This document shows, in pieces, positions 55,141 through 64,000 of a DNA stretch of 64,000 nt. The stretch spans positions 372,001 through 436,000 of the forward strand of contig NZ_CP054051.1 in assembly GCF_013372265.1 (NCBI RefSeq). The letters are read 5' to 3'. Position numbers and translations under genes: made by a program. The notes beneath the pieces were generated by a model. The model saw nothing but the letters and a program-made list of their open reading frames with translations. It was not told the DNA's origin and made no database searches. This stretch comes from Aliarcobacter cibarius (GTDB lineage Bacteria; Campylobacterota; Campylobacteria; Campylobacterales; Arcobacteraceae). How positions within the stretch are numbered: the stretch's first letter is position 1; the number at the start of each line of letters is the position of its first letter.

Positions 55141-55189
55141 TTCAAATTTAGATAAAATATTAGAATTTTACAAAATATAAAGGTTTTTG

Positions 55190-57127
55190 GTGTTTAATTT
55201 TTTTAAAGTTGATGAGAATCTTTTTTATAAAGAGTTGTTTTCTGATAAGTTTGATGTTACAAAATTAGACAAAATCATTAAAAAAGGTGTGGATATAAAT
55301 AAACAGGATGAAAATGGTAATAGTTTACTATTTTTACTTGTATCTGCTAAAAAATATGATGCCATAAAACTACTTTTAAGTAATGGAGTTGATAAATATC
55401 TAGAAAATAAATTTAAAAAAACTCCATTAGATGAGGCTTGTGAGAAATCAGATGGAGCAATGGTTAGATTTTTACTAGAAAATGGCTATGACATAAATGC
55501 TAAAAATTCAATAGGAAGAACTATATTGCAAAGTACTGCAATCTTATCTAATGAAAAGATTTTCCAAGTTTTAATGACATATAAACCAGATTTTAATATT
55601 AAAGATGCGGAAGGTAAAACAGTTATCTTTCATGCTATCGAAGGTAAAAATTTAAACATTTTAAGAGATGTTGTAAATAATATTGAAGATATAAATTCTT
55701 TAGATAACAATTATCAAACAGCATTATTTTATGCTGTTTTAAAAGATAATCCAGAAATAGCAATAACTTTAATAAACCACGGAATAAATGTAAACTTTTT
55801 GGATAAAACAGGAGAAAATGCTTTATTCAACGCAATAATACAAGGTGAAATAAATATTCCTGTTATTGAAGCTTTAATCAAAAAAAATATAAATATGAAT
55901 ATTGTTGATAATAAAAATAGAAATATTATTGATGAACTGTTATTTATTGTTGATTTACAAGCAAGGGATGAAAAAAATCTAGAGGGAAGATATAAGCTTA
56001 TATCTTCAAAAAGAGATTATTTATCACTTGCTTTATTGTTTATTGAAAATGGTTTAGAGATTGATATTTTAGATATTAATGGAAAAACTACACTGCAAAA
56101 AGAGATAGAAAATAAGAATTTTGCAAATGCAGATTTTTTAATTAAATGTGGTGCGAATGTAAATGTTACTGATGAGAATAATAGAAATATCATTTATAAT
56201 GAGATATTAAAAGGATATTCAAATTATAAAATGATAGATTTTTTAGTAGCTAGAGGCTCAAATATTGATATTAAAGATATTGATGAAAGAAGTGTAGTTG
56301 ATGTAATTGTTGAATTAATAGCTGTTACAAAAAATTTTAAAAAATTAACTCCTCAACTTGCAACTATATTTAAAGAGGGGGAAAAGTATGATATTTTACT
56401 TAAAAAAGTTCTTACTTGTAAACCAAATATAAACATATCAAGACTTGATGGAACAAATGTTTTATTTGATTTAGTACTTTATAATGATTTTGAAACTTTA
56501 AAACTTATTATAAATTATGGAATCAATTTAAATACTCAAGATAAAAGTGGTAGAACTCCTTTAGCTTTTATGGTTGAAGATGGATTAAATATTAGAGAGA
56601 AAAAAGAGAAAGAGAGTTTTTTTGAAAGACTTGTAAATTTTTTGAAGTATAGAGTTAACGTTGATATTCAAGATAATGAAGGAAGAACGGTAATTCATAA
56701 AGCAGTTATAGCAAATGATATTGCTGTAGTTGAAAAGCTTCTTACAAAAAAGGCCAATCTTAATTTAAAAGATATACATGGAAGAACAGCTCTTCATCAT
56801 ACACAGTGGAAAGGAAATTTCCAAATAGCTAGATGGTTAATAGCAGCAGGTGCAGATATTAATCAACCTGATAGTAGTGGATTTACAATCTTAAATTATG
56901 CGGCTATTTTTGGTCATGCAAAGTTGATTATGACTTTAGTTGCTGCTGGAGTTTTAATGTACAACAAAAATTCAAAAAATAGAAAAGTTGCACAATTTTT
57001 TAAAGATAGAGAGAAAAATCTCGATAAAATGATTTTAGAAAATTCTACTGATGGTTACGTGAAAAGTACTTTGGAATCTGTTGTAGAGAATCTAAAAAAA
57101 GAGGTTAATGAAGCTTTAGCTCAATAA
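55190..57127 (+). CDS. ankyrin-repeat protein
   Basis: 645 aa from GTG 55190 ([15 protein letters not shown]), with AAAGG 6 bases upstream; a TTG one codon earlier is possible. About a dozen ankyrin-like units run nearly end to end, for example [30 protein letters not shown] and [34 protein letters not shown]. No signal peptide, membrane span or catalytic domain is visible, so it should be a cytoplasmic scaffold. The C-terminus is a charged helix. Partners are unknown. It lies between the helicase gene and glmU with short gaps. Confidence 0.85.
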   Translation: MFNFFKVDENLFYKELFSDKFDVTKLDKIIKKGVDINKQDENGNSLLFLLVSAKKYDAIKLLLSNGVDKYLENKFKKTPLDEACEKSDGAMVRFLLENGYDINAKNSIGRTILQSTAILSNEKIFQVLMTYKPDFNIKDAEGKTVIFHAIEGKNLNILRDVVNNIEDINSLDNNYQTALFYAVLKDNPEIAITLINHGINVNFLDKTGENALFNAIIQGEINIPVIEALIKKNINMNIVDNKNRNIIDELLFIVDLQARDEKNLEGRYKLISSKRDYLSLALLFIENGLEIDILDINGKTTLQKEIENKNFANADFLIKCGANVNVTDENNRNIIYNEILKGYSNYKMIDFLVARGSNIDIKDIDERSVVDVIVELIAVTKNFKKLTPQLATIFKEGEKYDILLKKVLTCKPNINISRLDGTNVLFDLVLYNDFETLKLIINYGINLNTQDKSGRTPLAFMVEDGLNIREKKEKESFFERLVNFLKYRVNVDIQDNEGRTVIHKAVIANDIAVVEKLLTKKANLNLKDIHGRTALHHTQWKGNFQIARWLIAAGADINQPDSSGFTILNYAAIFGHAKLIMTLVAAGVLMYNKNSKNRKVAQFFKDREKNLDKMILENSTDGYVKSTLESVVENLKKEVNEALAQ

Positions 57128-57144
57128 ATTATATAAGGAATAAA

Positions 57145-58443
57145 ATGTTTAATAAATCAATAATAATACTTGCAGCTGGTCAAGGTACTAGAATGAAATC
57201 AGATACTCCAAAAGTATTACATAAAATTTCTGGAAAACCAATGCTTTATTACTCTATAAAAGAGGCTTTAAAATTAAGTGATGATATTACTGTAGTTTTA
57301 TATCATCAATTTGAAAAAGTTAAAGCTGAAATAGAAAAATATTTTACAAATATAAATTTTGTAATTCAAGATCACAAAAATTATCCAGGAACTGGTGGTG
57401 CAGTTATGGGAATAACACCAAAATATGGAAAAGTTTTAGTTTTAAATGGTGATATGCCCCTTATTCAAGCAAGTGAATTAGAAAAATTTGATATAGATGC
57501 AACTATTGTTATGTCAGTTTTAGAATTAGAAAGTGCTGATGGATATGGAAGAGTAATTATTGAAAATGGAAATGTAAAAAAAATAGTTGAGCAAAAAGAT
57601 GCAAGTATTGAAGAGCTTAAAATTAGAACTGCAAATGCAGGAATTTATCAGTTTTGTTCAAAATTTTTACTTGAAAATTTACCAAAATTAAATAACAATA
57701 ATGCTCAAAAAGAGTATTACATAACAGATTTAGTTGAAATGGCTATAAATCAAGGAAAAGTTTTAAAACCTTTAATTGTAAATGAAGAGAATTTTAAAGG
57801 TGTAAATTCTAAAGTGGAATTGGCTGATGCTGAGGTAATTCATCAAAATAGAATTAAAAAAGAGTTCCTAAGAGCAGGTGTGATTATGAGATTACCTGAT
57901 ACTATTTACATAGAAGAGGGAGTTGTTATAGAAGGAGAATCTATTATTGAAAATGGTGTTTCAATTCTTGGAAACTCAAAAATTATAAATTCACATATAA
58001 AAACAAATTCAGTAGTTGAAGATTCAGTTATTATTGATAGTGATGTTGGGCCAATGGCAAGAATAAGACCAGCAAGTGAACTAAATAAAACACATATTGG
58101 AAATTTTGTAGAGACAAAAAAAGCTAAATTAAATGGTGTAAAGGCTGGACACTTATCATATTTGGGAGATTGTTCTATTAATGAGGGAACAAATATTGGT
58201 TGTGGAACAATAACTTGTAACTATGATGGAGTAAATAAACATCAAACTATTATAGGAAAAAATGTTTTTGTTGGAAGTGATACACAATTTGTTGCTCCTG
58301 TAACTGTTGAGGACGATGTACTTATAGGTGCTGGTTCTTGTGTAACTGGGAATGTAAAAAAAGGCGAATTGTATTTAACAAGAGCAAAAGTAAAAACTAT
58401 TGATGGTTATTTTTACAAACATTTTGAAAGTAAGAAAAAATAA
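57145..58443 (+). CDS. glmU: bifunctional GlmU (GlcN-1-P acetyltransferase / GlcNAc-1-P uridylyltransferase)
   Basis: 432 aa. The uridylyltransferase domain begins [22 protein letters not shown] and has LNGDMPL near residue 108. The beta-helix acetyltransferase domain from about 240 has [33 protein letters not shown] and [12 protein letters not shown]. It makes UDP-GlcNAc, precursor of peptidoglycan, lipid A and the legionaminic-type sugars of region 1. It abuts coaBC by one shared base. Confidence 0.96.
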   Translation: MFNKSIIILAAGQGTRMKSDTPKVLHKISGKPMLYYSIKEALKLSDDITVVLYHQFEKVKAEIEKYFTNINFVIQDHKNYPGTGGAVMGITPKYGKVLVLNGDMPLIQASELEKFDIDATIVMSVLELESADGYGRVIIENGNVKKIVEQKDASIEELKIRTANAGIYQFCSKFLLENLPKLNNNNAQKEYYITDLVEMAINQGKVLKPLIVNEENFKGVNSKVELADAEVIHQNRIKKEFLRAGVIMRLPDTIYIEEGVVIEGESIIENGVSILGNSKIINSHIKTNSVVEDSVIIDSDVGPMARIRPASELNKTHIGNFVETKKAKLNGVKAGHLSYLGDCSINEGTNIGCGTITCNYDGVNKHQTIIGKNVFVGSDTQFVAPVTVEDDVLIGAGSCVTGNVKKGELYLTRAKVKTIDGYFYKHFESKKK

Positions 58444-59663
58444 TGCTTTTAAAAAATAAAAATATTCTTGTAGGAGTTACTGGTTCAATAGCTATTTATA
58501 AAGCTTTAGAATTAATAAGATTATATATAAAAGCAGGAGCAGCTGTAAGAGTTGTTATGACAGATGCTGCAAAAAAATTTATAAATCCAATTACTTTTGA
58601 AGCAATTTCACAAAATAAAATTTTAGATGAAAGTAGTGAGAATTGGGATAAATCACAAGATTATAATCATATTGATATTGCAAAATGGAGTGATATATTT
58701 ATAATTGCACCTGCTAGTGCAAATACTATAAATAAATTATCAAGTGGAATTGCTGATAATTTATTGCTTCAAACAGCTTTGGCTTATACAAAAGCTATTG
58801 TTTTAAGCCCAGCAGCAAATACGAATATGATTGAAAATTCAATTACAAAAAAAAGTTTGGAAAATTTAACAAAATTGGGTTTTGAAATTTTAGGTACACA
58901 AACAAAAGAGCTTATTTGTAAAGATGTTGGAAATGGAGCGATGGCTGAGCCAATTGATATTTTCCATAAAACTTGTAGAGAACTTTTAAGAAATTTTTAT
59001 TGGGAAAATAGAAAAGTTGTTCTTAGTGGTGGAGGAACAATTGAAAAAATAGATGATGTAAGATATATATCAAATTTTTCAAGTGGGAAAATGGCTTCAA
59101 GCCTAGCAACAGCTCTTTATTATTTAGGGGCAGATGTATCTTTGGTAGCTTCTAGGGGATTAGAATATGCACCAAAAGGTATAAATAGAATTCAAATTTT
59201 TAGTACTTTAGAATTTAAAGAGAATTTAGAAAAAGAGTTAAAACTAAATCAAAATTCTAAAAAAACATATTTATTTATGGTAGCTGCTATTAGTGATTAT
59301 GTACCTAGTTTAAAAGTTGATGGAAAGATAAAAAAAGAGACTTTAGGGGAGACTTGGAATTTGAAACTTAAAAAAAATATAGATATTTTGGCTAGCATAG
59401 AAAAAAACAATATTATTTCTGTTGGTTTTAAAGCTGAAATGGACAAAGTAAATGCAAAAACGAATGCAGAGAATATGTTGATAAATAAAAATCTTGATGC
59501 AGTTTGTTTAAATATTTTAGATGAAAATAATAAATTTGGAGATGAAAATAATATTATTGAACTAATTTTTAAAGATGAATCAAAAAATTTTAGTGGAAAT
59601 AAGTTAGATATTTCATTTTCTATTTTAGAAAATCTAGAAAAAAAGTTTGAAGCTCATGAATAA
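58443..59663 (+). CDS. coaBC: bifunctional phosphopantothenoylcysteine decarboxylase/synthetase
   Basis: 406 aa. CoaC half: GVTGSIAIYKALELIRL, the active-site His in NHIDIAKWSD and the substrate clamp ICKDVGNGAMAEP with its Cys; the usual PAMN is PAAN here (SPAANTNM). CoaB half from about 190: VVLSGGGTIEKIDDVRYISNFSSGKMA and FMVAAISDYVP, DAVCLNILDENNKFG. Two steps of coenzyme A synthesis. The end overlaps uppS by 8 bases. Confidence 0.93.
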   Translation: MLLKNKNILVGVTGSIAIYKALELIRLYIKAGAAVRVVMTDAAKKFINPITFEAISQNKILDESSENWDKSQDYNHIDIAKWSDIFIIAPASANTINKLSSGIADNLLLQTALAYTKAIVLSPAANTNMIENSITKKSLENLTKLGFEILGTQTKELICKDVGNGAMAEPIDIFHKTCRELLRNFYWENRKVVLSGGGTIEKIDDVRYISNFSSGKMASSLATALYYLGADVSLVASRGLEYAPKGINRIQIFSTLEFKENLEKELKLNQNSKKTYLFMVAAISDYVPSLKVDGKIKKETLGETWNLKLKKNIDILASIEKNNIISVGFKAEMDKVNAKTNAENMLINKNLDAVCLNILDENNKFGDENNIIELIFKDESKNFSGNKLDISFSILENLEKKFEAHE

Positions 59664-60342
59664 CTCAAATTCCCCTAAGCATATTGCGATAATTATGGAT
59701 GGAAATGGACGATGGGCTAAAGAAAGAGGTCTTAAAAGAACAGCTGGGCATGAAGAAGGAGCTAAGGTTGTAAGAGAGATTACAAAACACTGTTCAAAAA
59801 TAGGTGTTCAATATCTTACTTTATATGCTTTTTCTACTGAAAATTGGTCAAGACCAAAACTAGAAGTTGAATATCTTATGAAACTTTTAGAAAAATATTT
59901 AAAAAATGAAATTGAAACATTTCTAAAAAATAATATTAGATTTAAAGCAATAGGAGATTTAAGTAAATTTTCCAAATCTTTACAAATTACTATTAAAGAT
60001 ATAGAGAATAAAACATCAAATAATTCAGGCCTTACTCAGGTATTAGCTTTAAATTATGGTTCAAAAGATGAAATTTTAAGAGCTATAAAAAAACTTAATG
60101 AGAATAATCTTGAGGTAAATGAGAAAAATTTTGAATCTTGTTTAGATACAGCCGGATTTAGTGAGGTTGATTTATTAATAAGAACGAGTGGAGAAATAAG
60201 ACTTTCTAACTATTTACTTTGGCAAAATGCTTATGCTGAAATGTTTTTTACATCTACATTGTGGCCTGATTTTACATCAAATGAGTTAGATGATATAATC
60301 GATGATTTCAATAAAAGACAAAGGCGATTTGGTGGAATTTGA
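59656..60342 (+). CDS. uppS: undecaprenyl diphosphate synthase
   Basis: 228 aa from the ATG at 59656 (NNSNSPKHIAIIMDGNGRWAKERG), preferred over an in-frame TTG 9 bases earlier. Motifs: MDGNGRWAK, AGHEEGAK, LYAFSTENWSRP and the C-terminal LLIRTSGEIRLSNYLLWQNAYAEMFF. It makes the C55 lipid carrier for cell wall and surface glycans. It overlaps the peptidase gene. Confidence 0.96.
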   Translation: MNNSNSPKHIAIIMDGNGRWAKERGLKRTAGHEEGAKVVREITKHCSKIGVQYLTLYAFSTENWSRPKLEVEYLMKLLEKYLKNEIETFLKNNIRFKAIGDLSKFSKSLQITIKDIENKTSNNSGLTQVLALNYGSKDEILRAIKKLNENNLEVNEKNFESCLDTAGFSEVDLLIRTSGEIRLSNYLLWQNAYAEMFFTSTLWPDFTSNELDDIIDDFNKRQRRFGGI

Positions 60343-60838
60343 TATTGTTTGGGCAGTAGCTTTAGTAGTATATATTATAAATTTACTAGCTTTATCTTTT
60401 TATGATTTAAAATTTAGAGCAGTACCTGATTATCTTTTATTAATAGCTTTAATTACATCTTTTTTTGTTACTAAATTTGATTTCTTTGAGGCATTAAAAA
60501 ATGCATTTATTTGTACTGGAGCGATAGTTTTATTAAATTTTATTGTTACATTTTATATACAAAATATAAAATCTAGAATTTTAAAAGATGAAACTCTTAA
60601 AACTCAAACTGCTTTAGGAGAGGGTGATATTCCTCTTATTGCTTCTATTGGAGTTGTTTTAGGTTTACAAGCTACAGTTTTTGCTATATTCTTAAGTGCA
60701 TTTATTGCTATAATACATGCAATTTATCTTAAGTTTTCTAAAAAAGAGAATGAAATTCCATTTATTCCATCATTGGTTGTGGGATTTTTTATAGAGTATT
60801 TTTTTAGTGTATCAACAATGATTAAGGATTTTTATTGA
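60332..60838 (+). CDS. A24-family (type IV prepilin/preflagellin-type) peptidase, short form
   Basis: 168 aa from GTG 60332 (EFDIVWAVALVVYI), with AAGG 8 bases upstream; the ATG at 60302 lies inside uppS and would add hydrophilic residues. Aspartyl protease residues are in FYDLKFRAVPDYLL (near residue 30) and GEGDIPLIASIG (near residue 95), typical of A24 enzymes. It lacks the N-terminal Cys-rich methyltransferase domain of PilD. About five spans. The same gene follows uppS in Campylobacter. Confidence 0.8.
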   Translation: MEFDIVWAVALVVYIINLLALSFYDLKFRAVPDYLLLIALITSFFVTKFDFFEALKNAFICTGAIVLLNFIVTFYIQNIKSRILKDETLKTQTALGEGDIPLIASIGVVLGLQATVFAIFLSAFIAIIHAIYLKFSKKENEIPFIPSLVVGFFIEYFFSVSTMIKDFY

Positions 60839-61851
60839 GATTAAACAACTATCTACATTCACAATTTGCAGTTACATTTTTCCCTATATTTTTGGGATTA
60901 TTTTTTATTACTTCTATGGTATTTTTGGTAAAAATTGCTAGTTTAACATCGATTATTACTATGAATTTTTTTGAATTATTCAAATTATTTTCATATTCAA
61001 TTCCTCAAATTATTTTTTTTACTTTACCTATAACATTTTTTATATCTTTAGCAATAACTTTATCTAAGCTATCTAGTGAATATGAGCTAACAGTAATAAC
61101 ATCTTTTGGTTTAAATCCAGAAAAAATATTAAAAATCTTTTTCCCCATTACAGCAATTTTGACACTTCTTCTTTTAGTAGTATCTGTTGGGTTGATACCA
61201 AAAGCAAAATATTTATCTAAACAATTCATTGAAATAAAGAAAAAAGAGGCAAATTTCAATATAAAAGAGAGTGAATTTGGACAAAAATTTGGAGATTGGC
61301 TTATTTATATTGATGGTAAAGAGAACAATATATTTAAAGATTTAAAACTTCTTCAAACAGATAAAGATAGAGATCAATTTGTGATTAGTAAAGAGGCAGT
61401 TCTTGAAAATTTAAAAGGTTTCTTAAGTTTTAGATTGGACGATGGAACAGTTTATATTGTTGATAATAAAGAATTTAGCCAAATAAAATATGATAGATTA
61501 TTTATAAATGATTCAATTGCTGATGATAAAGAAGATAAATTTTTAGATAGTTATACTTTTTGGAAGGATAATTTTAAGCAAAATAAAGATCTAGATGATA
61601 TAACTTTTTATATCTTAACATCTATTTTTCCACTAATTTCACTATTCCTTATTATAACTTTTGGATATTTTAATCCAAGATATGAAAAAAATAAAACTGT
61701 AGCATACTCAATTTTAGCAGTTGTGGTTTATTATGTATTAATAAAATATATTGGAGATAGATTGTTGATTCACTCTATTTATATAATTCCAATTATTTGG
61801 CTTTTAGGAAGTTATATTTTATATAGTAAAACTACTAAAAAAGAGTATTAA
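60835..61851 (+). CDS. YjgP/YjgQ (LptF/LptG)-family permease
   Basis: 338 aa, start TTG overlapping the previous stop, with AAGGA upstream. Topology is three N-terminal spans, a periplasmic domain (about residues 130-250: FNIKESEFGQKFGDWLIYIDGKENN) and three C-terminal spans, as in LptF and LptG, which extract lipopolysaccharide from the inner membrane with the LptB ATPase. Which of the two it is cannot be told. truA follows 3 bases on. Confidence 0.85.
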   Translation: MRLNNYLHSQFAVTFFPIFLGLFFITSMVFLVKIASLTSIITMNFFELFKLFSYSIPQIIFFTLPITFFISLAITLSKLSSEYELTVITSFGLNPEKILKIFFPITAILTLLLLVVSVGLIPKAKYLSKQFIEIKKKEANFNIKESEFGQKFGDWLIYIDGKENNIFKDLKLLQTDKDRDQFVISKEAVLENLKGFLSFRLDDGTVYIVDNKEFSQIKYDRLFINDSIADDKEDKFLDSYTFWKDNFKQNKDLDDITFYILTSIFPLISLFLIITFGYFNPRYEKNKTVAYSILAVVVYYVLIKYIGDRLLIHSIYIIPIIWLLGSYILYSKTTKKEY

Positions 61852-61854
61852 GCT

Positions 61855-62577
61855 TTGAATTTAAAGTTTACAATATCTTATGATGGAAGTGTTTTTTTTG
61901 GAAGTCAAAAGCAACCAAATAAAAATACAGTTGAAGATGAACTTTTAAAAGTATTCAAAACTTTTAATATTGATACAAAAATAATTTTAAGTGGAAGAAC
62001 AGATAAAGATGTTCATGCCACAAAACAGGTATTTAATTGTGAAATACCATCTTATTGGACTGATTTAAAAAAATTCAAAACAATTTTAAATAAAAGAATA
62101 AACCCAAGTATAAAAATACACAAAATTGAAAAAGTAAGTGATGATTTCCATTCTAGATTTAGTGCAAAAAGAAGAGTTTATCGATATTTAATTACTCAAA
62201 AAGAGACAAATCCATTTAACCAAAAATATATTTTACATTGTAAAGAAATAGATGAAGATATAATTAAAGAAGCCATAAAAGAGTTTATAGGTGCTTATGA
62301 TTTCAAATATTTCTTTAAAACAGGAAGTGAAAAAGAAAATACAAAAAGAGAGATTTTTAATGCAAAATTTTATAAATATAAAGATATTTATGTTTTTAGA
62401 TTTGAAGCAAACTCTTATTTAAGATCTCAGATTAGACTCATGGTAGGATTTTTACTAGCAATAAATGAAAAAAAATTAACTATTACTGATTTAAAACAAC
62501 AGCTAAATCTTCAAAATCATATCTTTAAAACACCTATTTTAGCAAATGGTCTTTATTTAGCACAAATAAAATATTAA
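61855..62577 (+). CDS. truA: tRNA pseudouridine synthase A
   Basis: 240 aa, start TTG (NLKFTISYDGSVFFGSQKQPN). The catalytic Asp is in LSGRTDKDVHATKQVFN near residue 50; YRYLI, the SNSYLRSQIRLMVGFLL-type block (EANSYLRSQIRLMVGFLL) near residue 195 and the C-terminal APANGLYL-type (ILANGLYLAQI) follow. It isomerises U38-40 in tRNA anticodon arms. Last gene of the glmU operon. Confidence 0.96.
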   Translation: MNLKFTISYDGSVFFGSQKQPNKNTVEDELLKVFKTFNIDTKIILSGRTDKDVHATKQVFNCEIPSYWTDLKKFKTILNKRINPSIKIHKIEKVSDDFHSRFSAKRRVYRYLITQKETNPFNQKYILHCKEIDEDIIKEAIKEFIGAYDFKYFFKTGSEKENTKREIFNAKFYKYKDIYVFRFEANSYLRSQIRLMVGFLLAINEKKLTITDLKQQLNLQNHIFKTPILANGLYLAQIKY

Positions 62578-62594
62578 AAAATACTTACTAAGAC

Positions 62595-62624
62595 TTGACA
62601 AACATTGACTCAATAAGCTATAAT
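62595..62624 (+). promoter_or_regulatory. sigma-70-type promoter of hrcA-grpE
   Basis: TTGACA (62595-62600) and TATAAT (62619-62624), 18 bases apart: the only near-consensus two-box promoter found here. The CIRCE element begins 4 bases past the -10, over the expected start. Confidence 0.8.
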
Positions 62625-62627
62625 TCT

Positions 62628-62654
62628 TTAGCAGTTTAAGATATAGAGTGCTAA
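62628..62654 (+). promoter_or_regulatory. CIRCE operator
   Basis: TTAGCAGTT, nine bases, GAGTGCTAA. The right arm is the consensus; the left arm differs from TTAGCACTC in two of nine bases. Flanking bases extend the palindrome (CTTTAGCA / TGCTAAAG). HrcA bound here would block the promoter until heat shock. Confidence 0.88.
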
Positions 62655-62675
62655 AGAATAAAGAGAGTTGGATTT

Positions 62676-63467
62676 ATGATAGATAAAAAAGAGTTTTTAT
62701 TACAATCTATTATTAAAGCATACATTGAACATCTTGAGCCAATTGGTTCAACGCAATTAAAGTCTATGTATGATTTAGAGTACTCAGCTGCAACAATCAG
62801 AGGTTATTTTAAAAAGTTAGGAGAAGAGGGTTTTTTAGCTCAAGAGCATATAAGTAGTGGAAGAACTCCTACAAATGAAGCTTTAAAACAGTATTGGATA
62901 GGAAAGTTAAATTTTAAACTATCTGGTATAAATATTAAAGCTTTAGAATATTTAGCTAATAAAATTGGATTAACGGTCTTTTTAAAAAAAGAGAAAAGTG
63001 AAATTTTACAAAACTTGATAAACGTTGAGAATAAATATATAATTTTAGAGTTTTCTAGTTTTGCTGTTAATATAAAATTTAGTTCAGCTTTATACAGATT
63101 TTTGAATGATTTGAAGCAAACTTCTTTAGAAGATATTTTAAAGGTCTCAAAAGATGTTGGAGCTTATGAACTTTATAGTGCTATAAATCAAACATTACAA
63201 AACAGTGATTTTGATATATTCAATTATAAAGAGTTTTTGAATCTTGCTTTAAACTATGATTTTGATGAGTTTACAATAAATAGATTTTTAAAAGGTAATA
63301 TTATGGATGAGCTAAAAGAAGGTTTGTACTTTGATGGCTTTTTACCAGAGAACTATATTGGAATATGTAAATTTTGCAAAATCAATAATGAAGATGTAAA
63401 GATGTTTATTATTGGTGAGTTATCAAAAGATTATGAATACTTTCTTGAACAAATTACAAATTTTTAG
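62676..63467 (+). CDS. hrcA: heat-inducible transcription repressor HrcA
   Basis: 263 aa, the short Campylobacterota form. N-terminal winged helix: QSIIKAYIEHLEPIGSTQLKSM, SAATIRGYFKKLGEEGFLAQEHISSGRTPTN (residues 30-60). The GAF-like C-terminal half is reduced compared with the about 340-residue proteins of Gram-positives. It represses the hrcA-grpE-dnaK operon through CIRCE and regulates itself. grpE follows after 8 bases. Confidence 0.95.
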   Translation: MIDKKEFLLQSIIKAYIEHLEPIGSTQLKSMYDLEYSAATIRGYFKKLGEEGFLAQEHISSGRTPTNEALKQYWIGKLNFKLSGINIKALEYLANKIGLTVFLKKEKSEILQNLINVENKYIILEFSSFAVNIKFSSALYRFLNDLKQTSLEDILKVSKDVGAYELYSAINQTLQNSDFDIFNYKEFLNLALNYDFDEFTINRFLKGNIMDELKEGLYFDGFLPENYIGICKFCKINNEDVKMFIIGELSKDYEYFLEQITNF

Positions 63468-63475
63468 GAGAAAAA

Positions 63476-64000
63476 ATGAGCGAAAATATTAAAGAAGAAG
63501 TTATAACTGAAGAGATTGAAAATAATAAAGAGTGTTGCAATGAAGAAAAATGTTGTGAAGCAACAAAAGAAGAGAGCTTAGAAGATGTTATTGTTAGGCT
63601 TGAAGAAGAATTAAGACAAAGTGAAGAGAAATTTTTAAGAGTTCATGCAGATTTTGAGAATATTAAAAAAAGATTAGAGAGAGAAAAATATCAAGCGATA
63701 GATTATGCAAGTGAAAAGTTTGCAAAAGATTTATTAACACCTCTTGATACTTTAGAAATGGCATTAAAATCAGCTAGTGTTAATATGAGTGCAGATGAGC
63801 TTTTACCAAAGTTAAAAGAAGGAATAGAGCTTACTATTAAAAGTTTTATCACAACTTTCGAAAAACACAATATTACAAAAGTTGATACAGATGGGGAGTT
63901 TGATCCAAATGTGCACAATGCGGTTATGCAAGTAGATAGTTCAGATCATGAAACAGGTCAAATTGTAAGTGAATTACAAAAAGGTTATATGTTAAAAGAT
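63476..64000 (+). CDS. grpE: GrpE nucleotide exchange factor, 3' end outside window
   Basis: 175 codons from ATG 63476 run to the window end with no stop. GGAG precedes the start by 5 bases. The acidic N-terminus is followed by a long coiled coil (LEEELRQSEEKFLRVHADFENIKKRL) and the beta domain start (HNITKVDTDGEFDPNVHNAV). The N-terminus holds two adjacent Cys pairs (KECCNEEKCCEA), which is unusual in GrpE. It releases ADP from DnaK; dnaK should follow. Confidence 0.95.
   Translation, partial: MSENIKEEVITEEIENNKECCNEEKCCEATKEESLEDVIVRLEEELRQSEEKFLRVHADFENIKKRLEREKYQAIDYASEKFAKDLLTPLDTLEMALKSASVNMSADELLPKLKEGIELTIKSFITTFEKHNITKVDTDGEFDPNVHNAVMQVDSSDHETGQIVSELQKGYMLKD

Overview
The window is a low-GC, gene-dense bacterial chromosome segment that looks like an Arcobacter/Aliarcobacter-type member of the Campylobacterota (Epsilonproteobacteria). 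The grounds are: a nuo operon in which nuoE and nuoF are replaced by unrelated small genes, as known in Campylobacter; the neighbour sets recA-eno-ftsB-like-AMIN and glmU-coaBC-uppS-A24 peptidase-YjgP/Q-truA, both familiar from Campylobacter; hrcA-grpE behind a CIRCE element; futalosine-pathway mqnD; short MurB and HrcA; and AT-rich promoters with TATAAT boxes but few clear -35 boxes. The genus is inferred by recall of families, not by a search. No tRNA, rRNA, IS element, prophage or CRISPR array was seen, and no gap without a gene exceeds about 190 bases.

Region 1 (1-11206, all minus strand) is a surface-sugar locus. Transcription runs legB, legC, legH, legI, i.e. dehydratase, aminotransferase, N-acetyltransferase and synthase of a legionaminic-acid-type nonulosonic acid. 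The next gene should be legG. Instead a PD-(D/E)XK nuclease gene (DUF1016/YhcG) sits exactly on the legI/legG junction between two 32-bp direct repeats, and only 13 codons of a legG-like start survive behind it. Then follow a methyltransferase, an NAD-dependent epimerase, a DegT aminotransferase, an ATP-grasp enzyme, a HAD phosphatase, an intact NeuC/LegG-type epimerase and a PIG-L deacetylase that runs off the window. The left block looks like a cassette that replaced the old legG and brought its own copy.

Region 2 (11311-22113) is core housekeeping: a 69-aa unknown, recA, eno, an FtsB/DivIC-like protein and an AMIN-domain protein on the plus strand; bioB, a metallophosphoesterase, topA, murB, mqnD and rpsU on the minus strand; moaC and a DUF493 gene on the plus strand; then a secreted lysozyme-like protein joined to the end of nuo.

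Region 3 (22113-37479, minus) is the nuo operon (complex I) from nuoA to nuoN. An AAA+ ATPase gene lies 9 bases upstream of nuoA. The proteins in the nuoE and nuoF positions have no NADH, FMN or 2Fe-2S signatures; the one in the nuoF slot resembles the C-terminal half of the neighbouring NuoG.

Region 4 (37599-64000) holds two tandem paralogous Sel1-like lipoproteins, a SulP transporter, endonuclease IV, an NDH-2-like oxidoreductase, a lipoprotein gene whose apparent start codon is ATC, queH-lpxB, fabZ-lpxA-clpX-mreB-mreC, ribE, mnmG, a TrmA with a RumA-type cysteine set, a Suv3-like helicase, an ankyrin-repeat protein, glmU-coaBC-uppS-peptidase-YjgP/Q-truA, and finally CIRCE-hrcA-grpE (grpE cut by the window end). 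Most systems are well-known families. The most unusual structures are the legI/DUF1016/legG junction, the NuoG-like protein in the nuoF slot, the ATC-start lipoprotein and two unexplained inverted repeats in divergent promoter regions.
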